IMG/VR virus record: IMGVR_UViG_3300037628_000183
Location: 1-48,453 of that record
DNA length: 48,453 bases
Strand: one strand, 5' to 3'
Source: a virus
The position numbers were made by a program, and so were the translations under genes. The first letter of the stretch is position 1. Each line of letters starts with the position of its first letter. The notes below the pieces were generated by a model. The model had not been told where the DNA came from and did no database searches. It saw only the letters and a program-made list of their open reading frames with translations. This document shows positions 37,925-44,635 of the stretch, one piece after another.

Positions 37925-38152
37925 ATGATAGACATAATATTGGCGTCTTCGCTGGCATCATTACTGGTCGCGATATGGATACTGGCAATGGCGCTGGGCG
38001 TGATAGACGGCCTGGACTATAATGCAAGGCAGGTATTCACCAGTGCGGCAACCAGCATCATCGCTGGCACTGCAATGAGCACGCTGGCGGCATGGCGACT
38101 GTACAGAGACGGGACAGACGAAGATGGGCCGGGCGGCGAAACGGGGAGTTGA
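37925..38152 (+). CDS. Two-span membrane protein
   Basis: 75 residues with spans at ~4-24 (I-L-A-S-S-L-A-S-L-L-V-A-I-W-I-L) and ~38-57 (F-T-S-A-A-T-S-I-I-A-G-T-A-M-S). The C-terminus is acidic. Holin size, but early placement makes that unlikely. Function unknown. Confidence 0.42.
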   Translation: MIDIILASSLASLLVAIWILAMALGVIDGLDYNARQVFTSAATSIIAGTAMSTLAAWRLYRDGTDEDGPGGETGS

Positions 38153-38187
38153 CAAAACATCTAGCAAAATGACAGGAGGAAAGAACG

Positions 38188-38448
38188 GTGACACTAAATG
38201 AGGCACGCGAAGTCTTAGAGAGTGCAGTGTGGGCACATGAAACGCCGCTCGTCGCATTGTTTGATGAGCTTGTGAAACTGCGCGATGAGCCAGTCGCTGA
38301 CAGGGACACAGGGAGGGAGTATCCAAGCAAGATAACACGGGCATTCGCAGATTATATGCAGGCCCACGTCTCCAGCGGGCGCGTGGTGCAGTTGTTGATC
38401 AATCTGCGGCAGCAGAACGGGATGCCGCTGTATGCGTTGCAGAGTTGA
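38188..38448 (+). CDS. Small helical protein
   Basis: 86 residues from GTG (GAGG upstream). Helices L-N-E-A-R-E-V-L-E-S-A-V-W and F-D-E-L-V-K-L. The stop overlaps the -35 box of the next promoter. It closes this operon. Confidence 0.42.
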   Translation: MTLNEAREVLESAVWAHETPLVALFDELVKLRDEPVADRDTGREYPSKITRAFADYMQAHVSSGRVVQLLINLRQQNGMPLYALQS

Positions 38449-38473
38449 CAAATTCTACAAAGTAGTGTAAAAT
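38445..38473 (+). promoter_or_regulatory. Sigma-70 promoter
   Basis: TTGACA (38445-38450), 17-bp spacer, TAAAAT (38468-38473). The spacer contains the inverted repeat CTACAAAGTAG (38455-38465), which resembles half-sites of the operator at 30143. Confidence 0.75.
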
Positions 38474-38479
38474 ATGAGT

Positions 38480-38605
38480 GAAGGAAAAGCCTGTAGCGGG
38501 CTAGATAGTGGCATACAAGCAACCGTTTTTTGGGGTTGTCGCGTAGCCTCCCTGAGTGCCAGGGACGCTACGGGGCTACGAGATAACCCCAAAGGGCGGT
38601 TTTTG
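38480..38605 (+). ncRNA. Structured leader or small RNA with terminator
   Basis: Begins just after the promoter. Outer stem AACCG-TTT-TTT-GGGGTT with AACCCC-AAA-GGG-CGGTT (38521-38537 with 38585-38601; three G-U pairs) is followed by a T run (38600-38604), a terminator. Inside are CGTAGCC/GGCTACG and TCCCTG/CAGGGA. CGTAGC could pair with either of two GCTACG copies (38567-38572 or 38575-38580), so two folds are possible. The Shine-Dalgarno site of the next gene is only ten bases beyond. Confidence 0.55.
38521..38605 (+). terminator. Terminator ahead of the SWIM-domain gene
   Basis: A 17-bp stem with the T run TTTTTG at its base. It sits between a consensus promoter and the gene at 38621, so most transcripts may stop here unless the stem is disrupted. 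Confidence 0.6.
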
Positions 38606-38620
38606 TTTTGAAAGGAGATT

Positions 38621-38869
38621 ATGAGTAAAGACTGCTATGGAACCCAGAGAACTCGCCATCGTGCCCGTTGTATTCTCACAGCGCAGAAGATCATGCCTGA
38701 CACCTGGCTTGTGAGTGGTGGAGAGGGAGAGTATGGCGTTACCGTAATTGACGGTGCATATCAATGCGACTGTGGGAAACAAGAGACGGCAATAGACAAG
38801 ATGTGTTCGCATTGCCTGGCAGTATGGGCAGAGATTCACGGAAACACAGTTTTCTCAAAAGCACATTGA
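38621..38869 (+). CDS. SWIM zinc-finger protein
   Basis: 82 residues. The C-x-C ... C-x-H motif of SWIM domains is present: Y-Q-C-D-C-G-K-Q (46-53) and M-C-S-H-C-L-A-V-W (~63-71). Before this are strands (W-L-V-S-G-G-E-G-E-Y-G-V-T-V) as in other SWIM proteins. It may bind DNA or protein in replication or repair. AAAGGAG directly before the ATG. Expression depends on passing the terminator upstream. Confidence 0.62.
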   Translation: MSKDCYGTQRTRHRARCILTAQKIMPDTWLVSGGEGEYGVTVIDGAYQCDCGKQETAIDKMCSHCLAVWAEIHGNTVFSKAH

Positions 38870-38884
38870 CAAGGATAAACTACA

Positions 38885-39763
38885 ATGCCCAAATGGCGCA
38901 AGTTACATGTGAAGGCAACTGAGAGTTTAGACATAAACGAAATGCCAGATGACTTTCACCGCTTGCTGTGGGTCATGCTGCCCCTGGGCCTGGACAGGCG
39001 TGGACGCGGACTAGATACCCCTTCTTGGATTAAGTCAAAAGTGATGACCGTCCGAGAGGATGTAACGCCTGAGATGATAACGGCGGCTATGAATTGGTAT
39101 GCTGGTCACGGGATGATTGAACGCTATAACGCCAACGGCAGAGAATACTTCTGGATACCAACCTGGCACGGCTATCAAGGCGACACTTCTAAAGAGGCTG
39201 AGAGTAACTTCCCACCACCGTCAAACTATATTGATCCAAAAGATACCGACGGTCAAGAGGAAGTCGAGAATAAGTCAGGAGAAGGTCAAGAGGAAGTCCC
39301 GACTAAAGCGGGGTCAGATTCAGATGCATATGTAGATTCACATGCAGATTCAGATGCACTTAAAGAAACGCCTTCGGCGGCTGACACCCCTGCGCCCAAG
39401 CAAAAGCGCAAAGTTTCACCCAAACAGCAAGAGGCCCAAGAGATGTTCTCGGCACTAGCAGGCGTTTGTCAAATCAACTTGACTACGCTCACAGAGACTC
39501 AGCGTAAGCAACTTAATCAGTCCGAGAAGATATTGCGGGCAGATGGCGCAATACCCATTGACATGGGCGCGTTCGCTACCTGGTGGTACGCCAACGACTG
39601 GCGGGGCAAGAAGGGCGATGCGCCACGGCCTGCCCAGGTAAGGGAGACGTGGGGCCAGTTCAAGACGTGGAGAGAAGGAGGACAACAGCATGGAACCAAA
39701 TACCAATCAACAGATCCGAGAGCGCCCAACTACCGGCCGCCACTTCTCAGCCTCAACGCTTGA
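38885..39763 (+). CDS. Replication initiator-like protein
   Basis: 292 residues. The N-terminal ~110 (F-H-R-L-L-W-V-M-L-P-L-G-L-D, then W-I-K-S-K-V-M, W-Y-A-G-H-G-M-I-E-R-Y, F-W-I-P-T-W-H-G-Y-Q-G-D) resemble the winged-helix start of phage replication initiators. An acidic Ser/Asp-rich linker (~120-170) has a V-D-S-H-A-D-S-D-A repeat. The C-terminal ~100 (F-A-T-W-W-Y-A-N-D-W-R-G-K-K-G) fit a DnaD/initiator end. The next gene is a helicase loader, as expected. An origin may be inside or nearby; I could not define it. Confidence 0.6.
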   Translation: MPKWRKLHVKATESLDINEMPDDFHRLLWVMLPLGLDRRGRGLDTPSWIKSKVMTVREDVTPEMITAAMNWYAGHGMIERYNANGREYFWIPTWHGYQGDTSKEAESNFPPPSNYIDPKDTDGQEEVENKSGEGQEEVPTKAGSDSDAYVDSHADSDALKETPSAADTPAPKQKRKVSPKQQEAQEMFSALAGVCQINLTTLTETQRKQLNQSEKILRADGAIPIDMGAFATWWYANDWRGKKGDAPRPAQVRETWGQFKTWREGGQQHGTKYQSTDPRAPNYRPPLLSLNA

Positions 39764-40523
39764 CTTCTCGCAGTCCGTCAAGGCGCAGGAGGCGCTTCGG
39801 GCTGAGATGTACGGCGTACCGCAAGCATCAACCTGTCCTGCCTGTGGTGGCCTGGGCGTGGTGCGGACAGGCGTACAGCCTGGCGAACCAGAGTTCGGCA
39901 AGTTTACGCCCTGCGACGTTTGCGGCGAGAACCGCCACCTCCAATACATCACGGCGAACTGTGGACTGGCGGGCGCGGAACTGAACAACCGGTTGACAGT
40001 ATGGAGCACTAATGCCGGTGGACAGTTGAGCAAGCAACGGCTGGCGGCGAAGCGTGCAATTGAGGACGCGGTCTGCAACCGTTGCGGCTTCGTCTCATTC
40101 TACGGCGACTTTGGCGGCGGCAAGACACTGGCGCTACAGATCATCGTCAATGAGATGAGGCATAAGCAGGTCGAAGCATTCTATGCACCGTTCGCGTCGG
40201 TACTGGACCATCTGCGCTCGCTGTTTCGCAGCGATAGCAAGTCGTCCGGCTTCTGGCAGCGGCTGCTCGATATTCCCGTGCTGGCGCTGGACGAGGTTAC
40301 GCGGTTTCACGATACGGACTGGGCGCAAGAGCGGCTTTGGGTCTTGGCAGATACGCGGTATAGGCGGATCGGCTCGCATCTGACGGTGTTTGCCACGAAC
40401 GATGACCCGACTGTGAGCTTGCCAACTTCTGAGCCGGTTGGGTATTTGTATAGTAGGATGAGGCAGGGCTGCCTGGTAGAGTTACGCGGCGACATGAGAA
40501 ACCCGCCGCCCGTGAGCCTGTAG
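39690..40523 (+). CDS. DnaC/DnaI-like helicase loader with N-terminal zinc finger
   Basis: 277 residues. The zinc finger is C-P-A-C-G-G (49-54) and C-D-V-C-G-E (75-80). The AAA+ core has Walker A G-D-F-G-G-G-K-T (139-146), Walker B V-L-A-L-D-E-V (197-203) and a sensor-1-like V-F-A-T-N-D (233-238). It would load the host replicative helicase at the phage origin. The start overlaps the initiator gene by 74 bases, with AAGGAGG before the ATG. The gene order initiator-then-loader is typical of phages without their own polymerase. Confidence 0.78.
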   Translation: MEPNTNQQIRERPTTGRHFSASTLDFSQSVKAQEALRAEMYGVPQASTCPACGGLGVVRTGVQPGEPEFGKFTPCDVCGENRHLQYITANCGLAGAELNNRLTVWSTNAGGQLSKQRLAAKRAIEDAVCNRCGFVSFYGDFGGGKTLALQIIVNEMRHKQVEAFYAPFASVLDHLRSLFRSDSKSSGFWQRLLDIPVLALDEVTRFHDTDWAQERLWVLADTRYRRIGSHLTVFATNDDPTVSLPTSEPVGYLYSRMRQGCLVELRGDMRNPPPVSL

Positions 40524-40541
40524 CCGAAAGGAGAAAACAAG

Positions 40542-40784
40542 ATGGATGATGATGTGATACTTGCCAGGCAACTTCGACTTGCCGTCGTGACAAATGTTTT
40601 TGACCAGGGCTTGTTGGATGAGGGGGCCGTGAGAGGGTTGCTGGCCGGGCCGTTATCGCCTGGCGATGACAGCACGATCTATGATGATTCTGCCTTGCTC
40701 GGCGACCCTGACGGCCTGGAAAAGATAGCCAGTAGCACCCGTGAGCCTGTAGCCTGCTGCGGTTGCCGCGCAGACTCGCAATGA
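40542..40784 (+). CDS. Small protein, unknown function
   Basis: 80 residues, acidic. L-A-R-Q-L-R-L-A-V-V-T-N-V-F-D-Q-G-L-L is a helix; C-C-G-C near the end may bind metal. AAAGGAG before the ATG. It ends ~55 bases before the next promoter; a 17-codon ORF there is not counted as a gene. Confidence 0.42.
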   Translation: MDDDVILARQLRLAVVTNVFDQGLLDEGAVRGLLAGPLSPGDDSTIYDDSALLGDPDGLEKIASSTREPVACCGCRADSQ

Positions 40785-40838
40785 AGCGGAGCGTGGCAGC
40801 CGACGGCGCAGAGACAAAGGAGGAGACGAAGTAGCCGG

Positions 40839-40867
40839 TTGACATTGTTATGCTTCTGTGCTATAAT
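40839..40867 (+). promoter_or_regulatory. Consensus promoter of the HNH cassette
   Basis: TTGACA (40839-40844), 17-bp spacer, TATAAT (40862-40867), with TGC before the -10. TTCTGTGCTATAATGA (40854-40869) is identical to the late promoter on the other strand (25425-25410). Confidence 0.82.
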
Positions 40868-40874
40868 GAAAATA

Positions 40875-41020
40875 CCTAGGCAGATGAAAGCAGGGGCGTT
40901 TTGTTTTTATGCCACCAATGCTTCATCACTACGAAAAGTTTTCGTAGATAAAGCGCCTCTTGTGAGCGGGATTAGTCCCTGTCATCTGCCTAGGAAACGG
41001 TGGCAAACTCACAGGAGGCG
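40875..41020 (+). ncRNA. Riboswitch-like leader controlling the second HNH gene
   Basis: A perfect 13-bp stem CCTAGGCAGATGA/TCATCTGCCTAGG (40875-40887/40982-40994) encloses a 9-bp hairpin CTACGAAAA/TTTTCGTAG (40929-40947). A crossing 13-bp stem (one G-U pair) pairs 40954-40966 with 41008-41020 and covers the Shine-Dalgarno AGGAGG (41013-41018). GCCACC (40911-40916) can also pair with GGTGGC (40999-41004). Since the two long stems cross, they are either alternatives or a pseudoknot. In the form with the second stem the HNH gene should not be translated. Confidence 0.62.
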
Positions 41021-41027
41021 TTTTGTC

Positions 41028-41531
41028 ATGAAGATCAATGAAAGCAGGGAAGGAATCTGGAAAAGCATCCCAAGGCATGAAGATTACAAAGTGTCAAGTT
41101 TGGGATATATATGGTCATCAAAGACAGACAAGATTCTCAAACTAATATTGCAGGAAGGCTATGGACATGTCTTCTTATATGATGGAGAGGGGAATAGCGT
41201 AAAGATGCGCGTGCACCATGCCGTTCTATTGGCTTTCATTGGAGAGCCATTATCTGATCAGGAATGCAGGCACTTGAATGGAGATCGAAGTGATAACAGA
41301 TTAGAAAATTTGGCCTGGGGTACAAGGTTAGAAAACGTGCAAGACAGGCGAAGACATGGTAGAATGCCAATTCCACATGAGAGCAAATTTACAAGGCTAA
41401 TACCACAGGACATTCCTGTTATTCGGCGACTTCAGGGAGCATACTCATCGCGTACAGTTGCCTCAATGTTTAAGACCTCGCACACAACTATTCAGAAAAT
41501 CTGGCGTAGAGAACGCTGGAAAGGATACTAA
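41028..41531 (+). CDS. HNH endonuclease with NUMOD4 and HTH
   Basis: 167 residues from the ATG at 41028 (AGGAGG nine bases upstream); an open frame extending to 40839 is the leader RNA, not protein. N-terminal NUMOD4: I-W-K-S-I-P-R-H-E-D-Y-K-V-S-S-L-G (10-26). HNH_3 core: V-H-H-A-V-L-L-A-F (62-70), C-R-H-L-N-G-D-R-S-D-N-R-L-E-N-L-A-W-G-T (~79-98). C-terminal helix-turn-helix (S-S-R-T-V-A-S-M-F-K-T-S-H-T-T-I). A free-standing homing endonuclease, AT-rich relative to its neighbours, in a cassette with its own promoter. Confidence 0.82.
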   Translation: MKINESREGIWKSIPRHEDYKVSSLGYIWSSKTDKILKLILQEGYGHVFLYDGEGNSVKMRVHHAVLLAFIGEPLSDQECRHLNGDRSDNRLENLAWGTRLENVQDRRRHGRMPIPHESKFTRLIPQDIPVIRRLQGAYSSRTVASMFKTSHTTIQKIWRRERWKGY

Positions 41532-41532
41532 T

Positions 41533-42411
41533 ATGGGTAAAACGAAGATAGAATGGTCAGAGTTTTCCTGGTCTCCTATAACCGGATGCACGCCTTGCTC
41601 ACCAGGCTGTGCTCACTGCTTTGCCCAACGCATGGCCCGCAGGCTGGCCGGACGCTGCGGCTATCCCGAAGCGCCACATCACTTTGACGTGACGTTGCAC
41701 CCTGACAGGATAGATGTACCATTGAAACGCAAGAAGCCAACCATGTTTTTTGTGTGCTCAATGAGTGACTTATTCCACGAAGATGTACCGCCCAGTTACA
41801 TTGGTACTATTGTGAACATCATGAGGCGCAGTTCGCGGCATACTTTTCAAATTCTCACTAAGCGTCCTCGGCGGATGCTTAAGCTATCAAATTGGTTGAC
41901 GGATCGTGAAGGATGGCCCGACAACGTCTGGCTCGGCGTCAGCGTCGAGAACCAGGACGCGGCGGATGAGCGGCGCGAAGATCTGGAGCGATGCCCCGCT
42001 GCCATCAAGTTCGTTTCCTACGAGCCTGCGCTTGGGCCAATAGATTGGATGGGCTGGGAGTTCGTGTCACAAATTATATCTGGGGGAGAGTCGGGGCCAG
42101 GGGCCAGGCCATCGCATCCCGACTGGCACCGGGCAACGCGGGACTTTTGCCAGGCGAATGGGATCGCCTATTTTTTCAAAGCCTGGGGCGCGTGGGCACC
42201 GTTCGGTCAACGCGAATCTATGCGCCCTCTGAACAATGTGGCCAAATGTTGGTTGGACATACGAGGCCAATCAAGTCCAACCTACAGTGCAATGATGCAT
42301 GTACCATTGGCTCTCTTCAGGGTTGGCAAAAAAGCCGCCGGCCACCTGCTCGACGGTCGTGGGCATCATGAGTTCCCGGCCGACGGCGCGGGGACGGTAG
42401 ACAGAGAATGA
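41533..42411 (+). CDS. DUF5131 (Gp37/Gp68-type) radical-SAM-like protein
   Basis: 292 residues. Opening T-K-I-E-W-S-E-F-S-W-S-P-I-T-G-C (4-19) is typical of DUF5131. C-x3-C-x2-C with Cys22, Cys26 and Cys29 (P-C-S-P-G-C-A-H-C) would hold a [4Fe-4S] cluster, as in radical SAM enzymes; Cys19 is also present. S-D-L-F-H, L-T-K-R-P-R-R-M and W-L-G-V-S-V-E-N-Q follow the family pattern. The reaction is not known. The last ~60 residues look divergent. It overlaps the next gene by ATGA. Confidence 0.72.
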   Translation: MGKTKIEWSEFSWSPITGCTPCSPGCAHCFAQRMARRLAGRCGYPEAPHHFDVTLHPDRIDVPLKRKKPTMFFVCSMSDLFHEDVPPSYIGTIVNIMRRSSRHTFQILTKRPRRMLKLSNWLTDREGWPDNVWLGVSVENQDAADERREDLERCPAAIKFVSYEPALGPIDWMGWEFVSQIISGGESGPGARPSHPDWHRATRDFCQANGIAYFFKAWGAWAPFGQRESMRPLNNVAKCWLDIRGQSSPTYSAMMHVPLALFRVGKKAAGHLLDGRGHHEFPADGAGTVDRE

Positions 42412-42746
42412 ACTATGAACAATGGCGCGAACACCAGCGGAGAAGCCTGGGTATCACTGAGGAGCAATTGGATCGCATATTAGAAGTTGCCAGGGCAGCG
42501 GCGGTCGCAACTGGTGGAGCCGTGGGATACGAGGAATTGCTAACAGCAATAAGTAGTGTAGCGAGCTTGCCAGCAAGTAGGCTGGCCGAAATAGCACTGG
42601 ACAAGGGAGAGATCATGGGCAAACCGAAAATGCGAAACGTTGAAACCGGCTGCGGCAAGGCGCTGGTTATTCTCAGCGGCATAATCATCGCCGTCTGCGC
42701 TGTGGCGCTGGCGCTGTACCTGACGCGCATATTCGGGCTGTGGTAG
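42408..42746 (+). CDS. Helical protein with C-terminal membrane span
   Basis: 112 residues. The first ~70 are helical (Y-E-Q-W-R-E-H-Q-R-R-S-L-G). The last ~28 hold a span (L-V-I-L-S-G-I-I-I-A-V-C-A-V-A-L-A-L-Y-L). A second in-frame ATG (M-G-K-P-K-M) with a purine-rich site could give a 42-residue membrane peptide alone. Function unknown. Confidence 0.42.
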   Translation: MNYEQWREHQRRSLGITEEQLDRILEVARAAAVATGGAVGYEELLTAISSVASLPASRLAEIALDKGEIMGKPKMRNVETGCGKALVILSGIIIAVCAVALALYLTRIFGLW

Positions 42747-42760
42747 AGGAAAGGAGATAG

Positions 42761-43159
42761 ATGAGCGATAGAGAGCAATGCGTTTCTTGCGGATGCCATC
42801 TAATCAAATTTGAGACGGTGCGGGCTGGCGTCCGCGCAGTATGTGATAATTGCGGTTCTTGCGGGCCAGTCAGGCCAAGTGCGAAGGAGGCCGGAGACGG
42901 CTGGGATGAAGTTTGTGCAATGCAGGAGGCCGCTAGAGTAAATACTGACGCCTATGAAGACCTGCGCAATGCGACGCCAGAGGAACTGCTGGAGGCTGTG
43001 ATATGGTTCTATCGTCAAAGCAGTTTGCCGCCTGAGGATGTGAAGATCGCAATTTCGTTTATGCGCAGCGGCTTTCAACTGGCACAGCCCGGCGGCTGGG
43101 AGCGCGTCGCGCCGATGTGGCTGCGGGAGAGTAGGAAGATAGCGGCGCTGGATCAATGA
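42761..43159 (+). CDS. Zinc-ribbon protein with helical tail
   Basis: 132 residues. C-V-S-C-G-C (7-12) and C-D-N-C-G-S-C-G (28-35) bind zinc. It continues with acidic helices (E-E-L-L-E-A-V-I-W-F-Y). AAAGGAG upstream. Possibly nucleic-acid binding. It overlaps the next gene as ATGA. Confidence 0.5.
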   Translation: MSDREQCVSCGCHLIKFETVRAGVRAVCDNCGSCGPVRPSAKEAGDGWDEVCAMQEAARVNTDAYEDLRNATPEELLEAVIWFYRQSSLPPEDVKIAISFMRSGFQLAQPGGWERVAPMWLRESRKIAALDQ

Positions 43160-43500
43160 CCACCCCCACCCCCAACGCCACCCGCAAGCGCATCCTGCAA
43201 CTAGACATGCACGAACTCACCGCGCAGGAGATAGCAGACGTAACCGGCGTCAAGCGCGTGACAGTCGCGGCCATTCTCGCCCGCACGCGGGGCGTGCGCG
43301 AGAGTATGCACCGGGGCAAGGTGACGCTGTTACACGATCCGAGAAATATCTTTGAACCAGGCGCGCGATTCAACTTGCCCGACGTGCGATCGTGGATGAA
43401 GGTTGGTAAACTGGCAGACGGCACGACGTTTGAGTTTTTGAGGCGTGACGGCAGCACTGACCGCAAGACAGTGAGCGGCGGTGTGTTGGTAGCGATGTAG
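43156..43500 (+). CDS. Helix-turn-helix protein
   Basis: 114 residues. T-A-Q-E-I-A-D-V-T-G-V-K-R-V-T-V-A-A-I-L (~22-41) is a helix-turn-helix like those in small replication or terminase-type DNA binders. The rest is beta-rich, with F-N-L-P-D-V-R-S-W-M. A regulator is likely; target unknown. Confidence 0.5.
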   Translation: MTTPTPNATRKRILQLDMHELTAQEIADVTGVKRVTVAAILARTRGVRESMHRGKVTLLHDPRNIFEPGARFNLPDVRSWMKVGKLADGTTFEFLRRDGSTDRKTVSGGVLVAM

Positions 43501-43516
43501 ATCAAGGAGGTATGAC

Positions 43517-43636
43517 GTGGAGATAACAGGACTGGACGTAGTTTTAGCATTGCTCTTGGTGTCAATAGTAGTCTTGACAATCGTTTACAAATACGCTTTC
43601 CGCAAGGCGGGGCCAAGGGCGAGCGGCAATGACTGA
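43517..43636 (+). CDS. Very small membrane protein
   Basis: 39 residues from GTG (AAGGAGG upstream). One span (V-V-L-A-L-L-L-V-S-I-V-V-L-T-I-V-Y) and a basic end. It overlaps the nuclease gene start. Function unknown. Confidence 0.4.
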   Translation: MEITGLDVVLALLLVSIVVLTIVYKYAFRKAGPRASGND

Positions 43637-44024
43637 GGAACGAGCGAAATACGACGCTGGCAGGGATATACCTATGTCTAAGCTAGAGGCGTCCTTTCTT
43701 TTTCACTGGCGCGTACTGGCTCCTATTGCATTGAGACCAGCAAAAGAACACAAATTCTGCAATGAACGGAACTGGCACTTTGACTTTGCGTGGCCTGAGC
43801 AGATGGTAGCCGTAGAATGCGAAGGCGGAACGTGGAAGCAAACCAAGACTGGGCGCAGTGCTGGCCATGCCCACCCTGCCAGGTTTGAGAAGGATTGCAA
43901 GAAGTACAACCGCGCAACAGCCGACGGCTGGCGCGTGTTCCGTTGCACTGCCGGGATGCTGGAGCGAGATCCAGCGGCTTTCGTGGAGATGGTATTGGAG
44001 GCGATAAAGGAGGACACAAAATGA
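43629..44024 (+). CDS. Vsr-like / DUF559-type PD-(D/E)XK nuclease
   Basis: 131 residues. W-H-F-D-F-A-W-P (residues ~49-56), V-A-V-E-C-E-G-G-T-W (~60-69), G-H-A-H-P-A-R-F-E-K-D (~79-89) and W-R-V-F-R-C-T (~100-106) follow the pattern of small very-short-patch repair-like nucleases (Asp, Glu-x-Glu, His/Lys ligands). It would cut DNA in repair, recombination or branch resolution. It overlaps membrane genes at both ends. Confidence 0.68.
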   Translation: MTEERAKYDAGRDIPMSKLEASFLFHWRVLAPIALRPAKEHKFCNERNWHFDFAWPEQMVAVECEGGTWKQTKTGRSAGHAHPARFEKDCKKYNRATADGWRVFRCTAGMLERDPAAFVEMVLEAIKEDTK

Positions 44025-44161
44025 GTACATTTACGATCGTCATCATAGCACCAACCGTCGTGGCAGCACTAGTGCTGGTGGCGGCGCTGTTCAGAAACGC
44101 CGTCGTAGATGTCCGTTCGCGCGAAAGCGGCGGATATGAGATTGAGATGAGGGAGGATTAA
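44021..44161 (+). CDS. Very small membrane protein
   Basis: 46 residues with a span at about 4-24 (T-I-V-I-I-A-P-T-V-V-A-A-L-V-L-V-A-A-L-F) and a charged tail. AAAGGAGG upstream. Function unknown. Confidence 0.4.
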   Translation: MSTFTIVIIAPTVVAALVLVAALFRNAVVDVRSRESGGYEIEMRED

Positions 44162-44163
44162 CA

Positions 44164-44415
44164 ATGCCTTTTTTGACACCTGAACAAACTGGTGGCCCGC
44201 TGGTATTCTCTTTGCGCAGGCATAACCGCTACTTAGCAATCAAGGGGCGCTGGGATGCCAGTCAGTTTTGCTGTTTCAATATTGAGCAACTGGCGGAGGC
44301 GCTAGGCCAGGGCGCAGGTAGCACGTGGCAGGAGCACGCCAGTCTGATCCTGTTGGCGTGTTGCAAAGGAAGGCTATTTGAGTGGCTGGACAAGATAGGA
44401 GCTGAGGGATACTGA
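44164..44415 (+). CDS. Small protein, unknown function
   Basis: 83 residues, mixed (M-P-F-L-T-P-E-Q-T-G-G-P ...). C-C-F and C-C-K occur, but without a zinc spacing. AGGGAGG upstream. Not recognised. Confidence 0.42.
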   Translation: MPFLTPEQTGGPLVFSLRRHNRYLAIKGRWDASQFCCFNIEQLAEALGQGAGSTWQEHASLILLACCKGRLFEWLDKIGAEGY

Positions 44416-44435
44416 ACAGAGATGCCGGGAGTGAC

Positions 44436-44633
44436 GTGGCCGTATTATGCAGGGACGTTCTAACGCTCTGTGACGGTTACGGCTGCTCGCTCCTTGACAA
44501 TTGCGCCTGGTGCTGTACGCTGGCGAGGGGCCATGAAGGTCCGCACCGTGACGAGTTTGAACACGAGGGGAAGTCAGTTATCATTGCGTGGCACTCGGAG
44601 CCGTTCCGGGTAGCAGTTACAAAGGAGGATTGA
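44436..44633 (+). CDS. Small zinc-binding protein
   Basis: 65 residues from GTG. Cys residues in C-D-G-Y-G-C, C-A-W-C-C and C-x3-G-H-E-G-P-H-R could make a zinc site; the G-H-E-G-P-H pattern resembles a small phage family with 'C ... G-H-x-G-x-H'. Function unknown. Confidence 0.42.
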   Translation: MAVLCRDVLTLCDGYGCSLLDNCAWCCTLARGHEGPHRDEFEHEGKSVIIAWHSEPFRVAVTKED

Positions 44634-44635
44634 GA

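Noticed and set aside
40781-40834. A 17-codon ORF after the gene at 40542
   Set aside because: It overlaps the stop as ATGA, but is too short and polar to support as a gene.
40839-41027. A 63-residue N-terminal extension of the HNH protein
   Set aside because: The frame begins inside the promoter and runs through the folded leader; the ATG at 41028 has the only good ribosome site and the family start.
40839-41532. A group I intron around the second HNH gene
   Set aside because: The HNH cassette does not split a recognisable gene; flanking genes are whole and unrelated, and the leader is too short for a full catalytic core. A homing endonuclease with its own leader explains it better.
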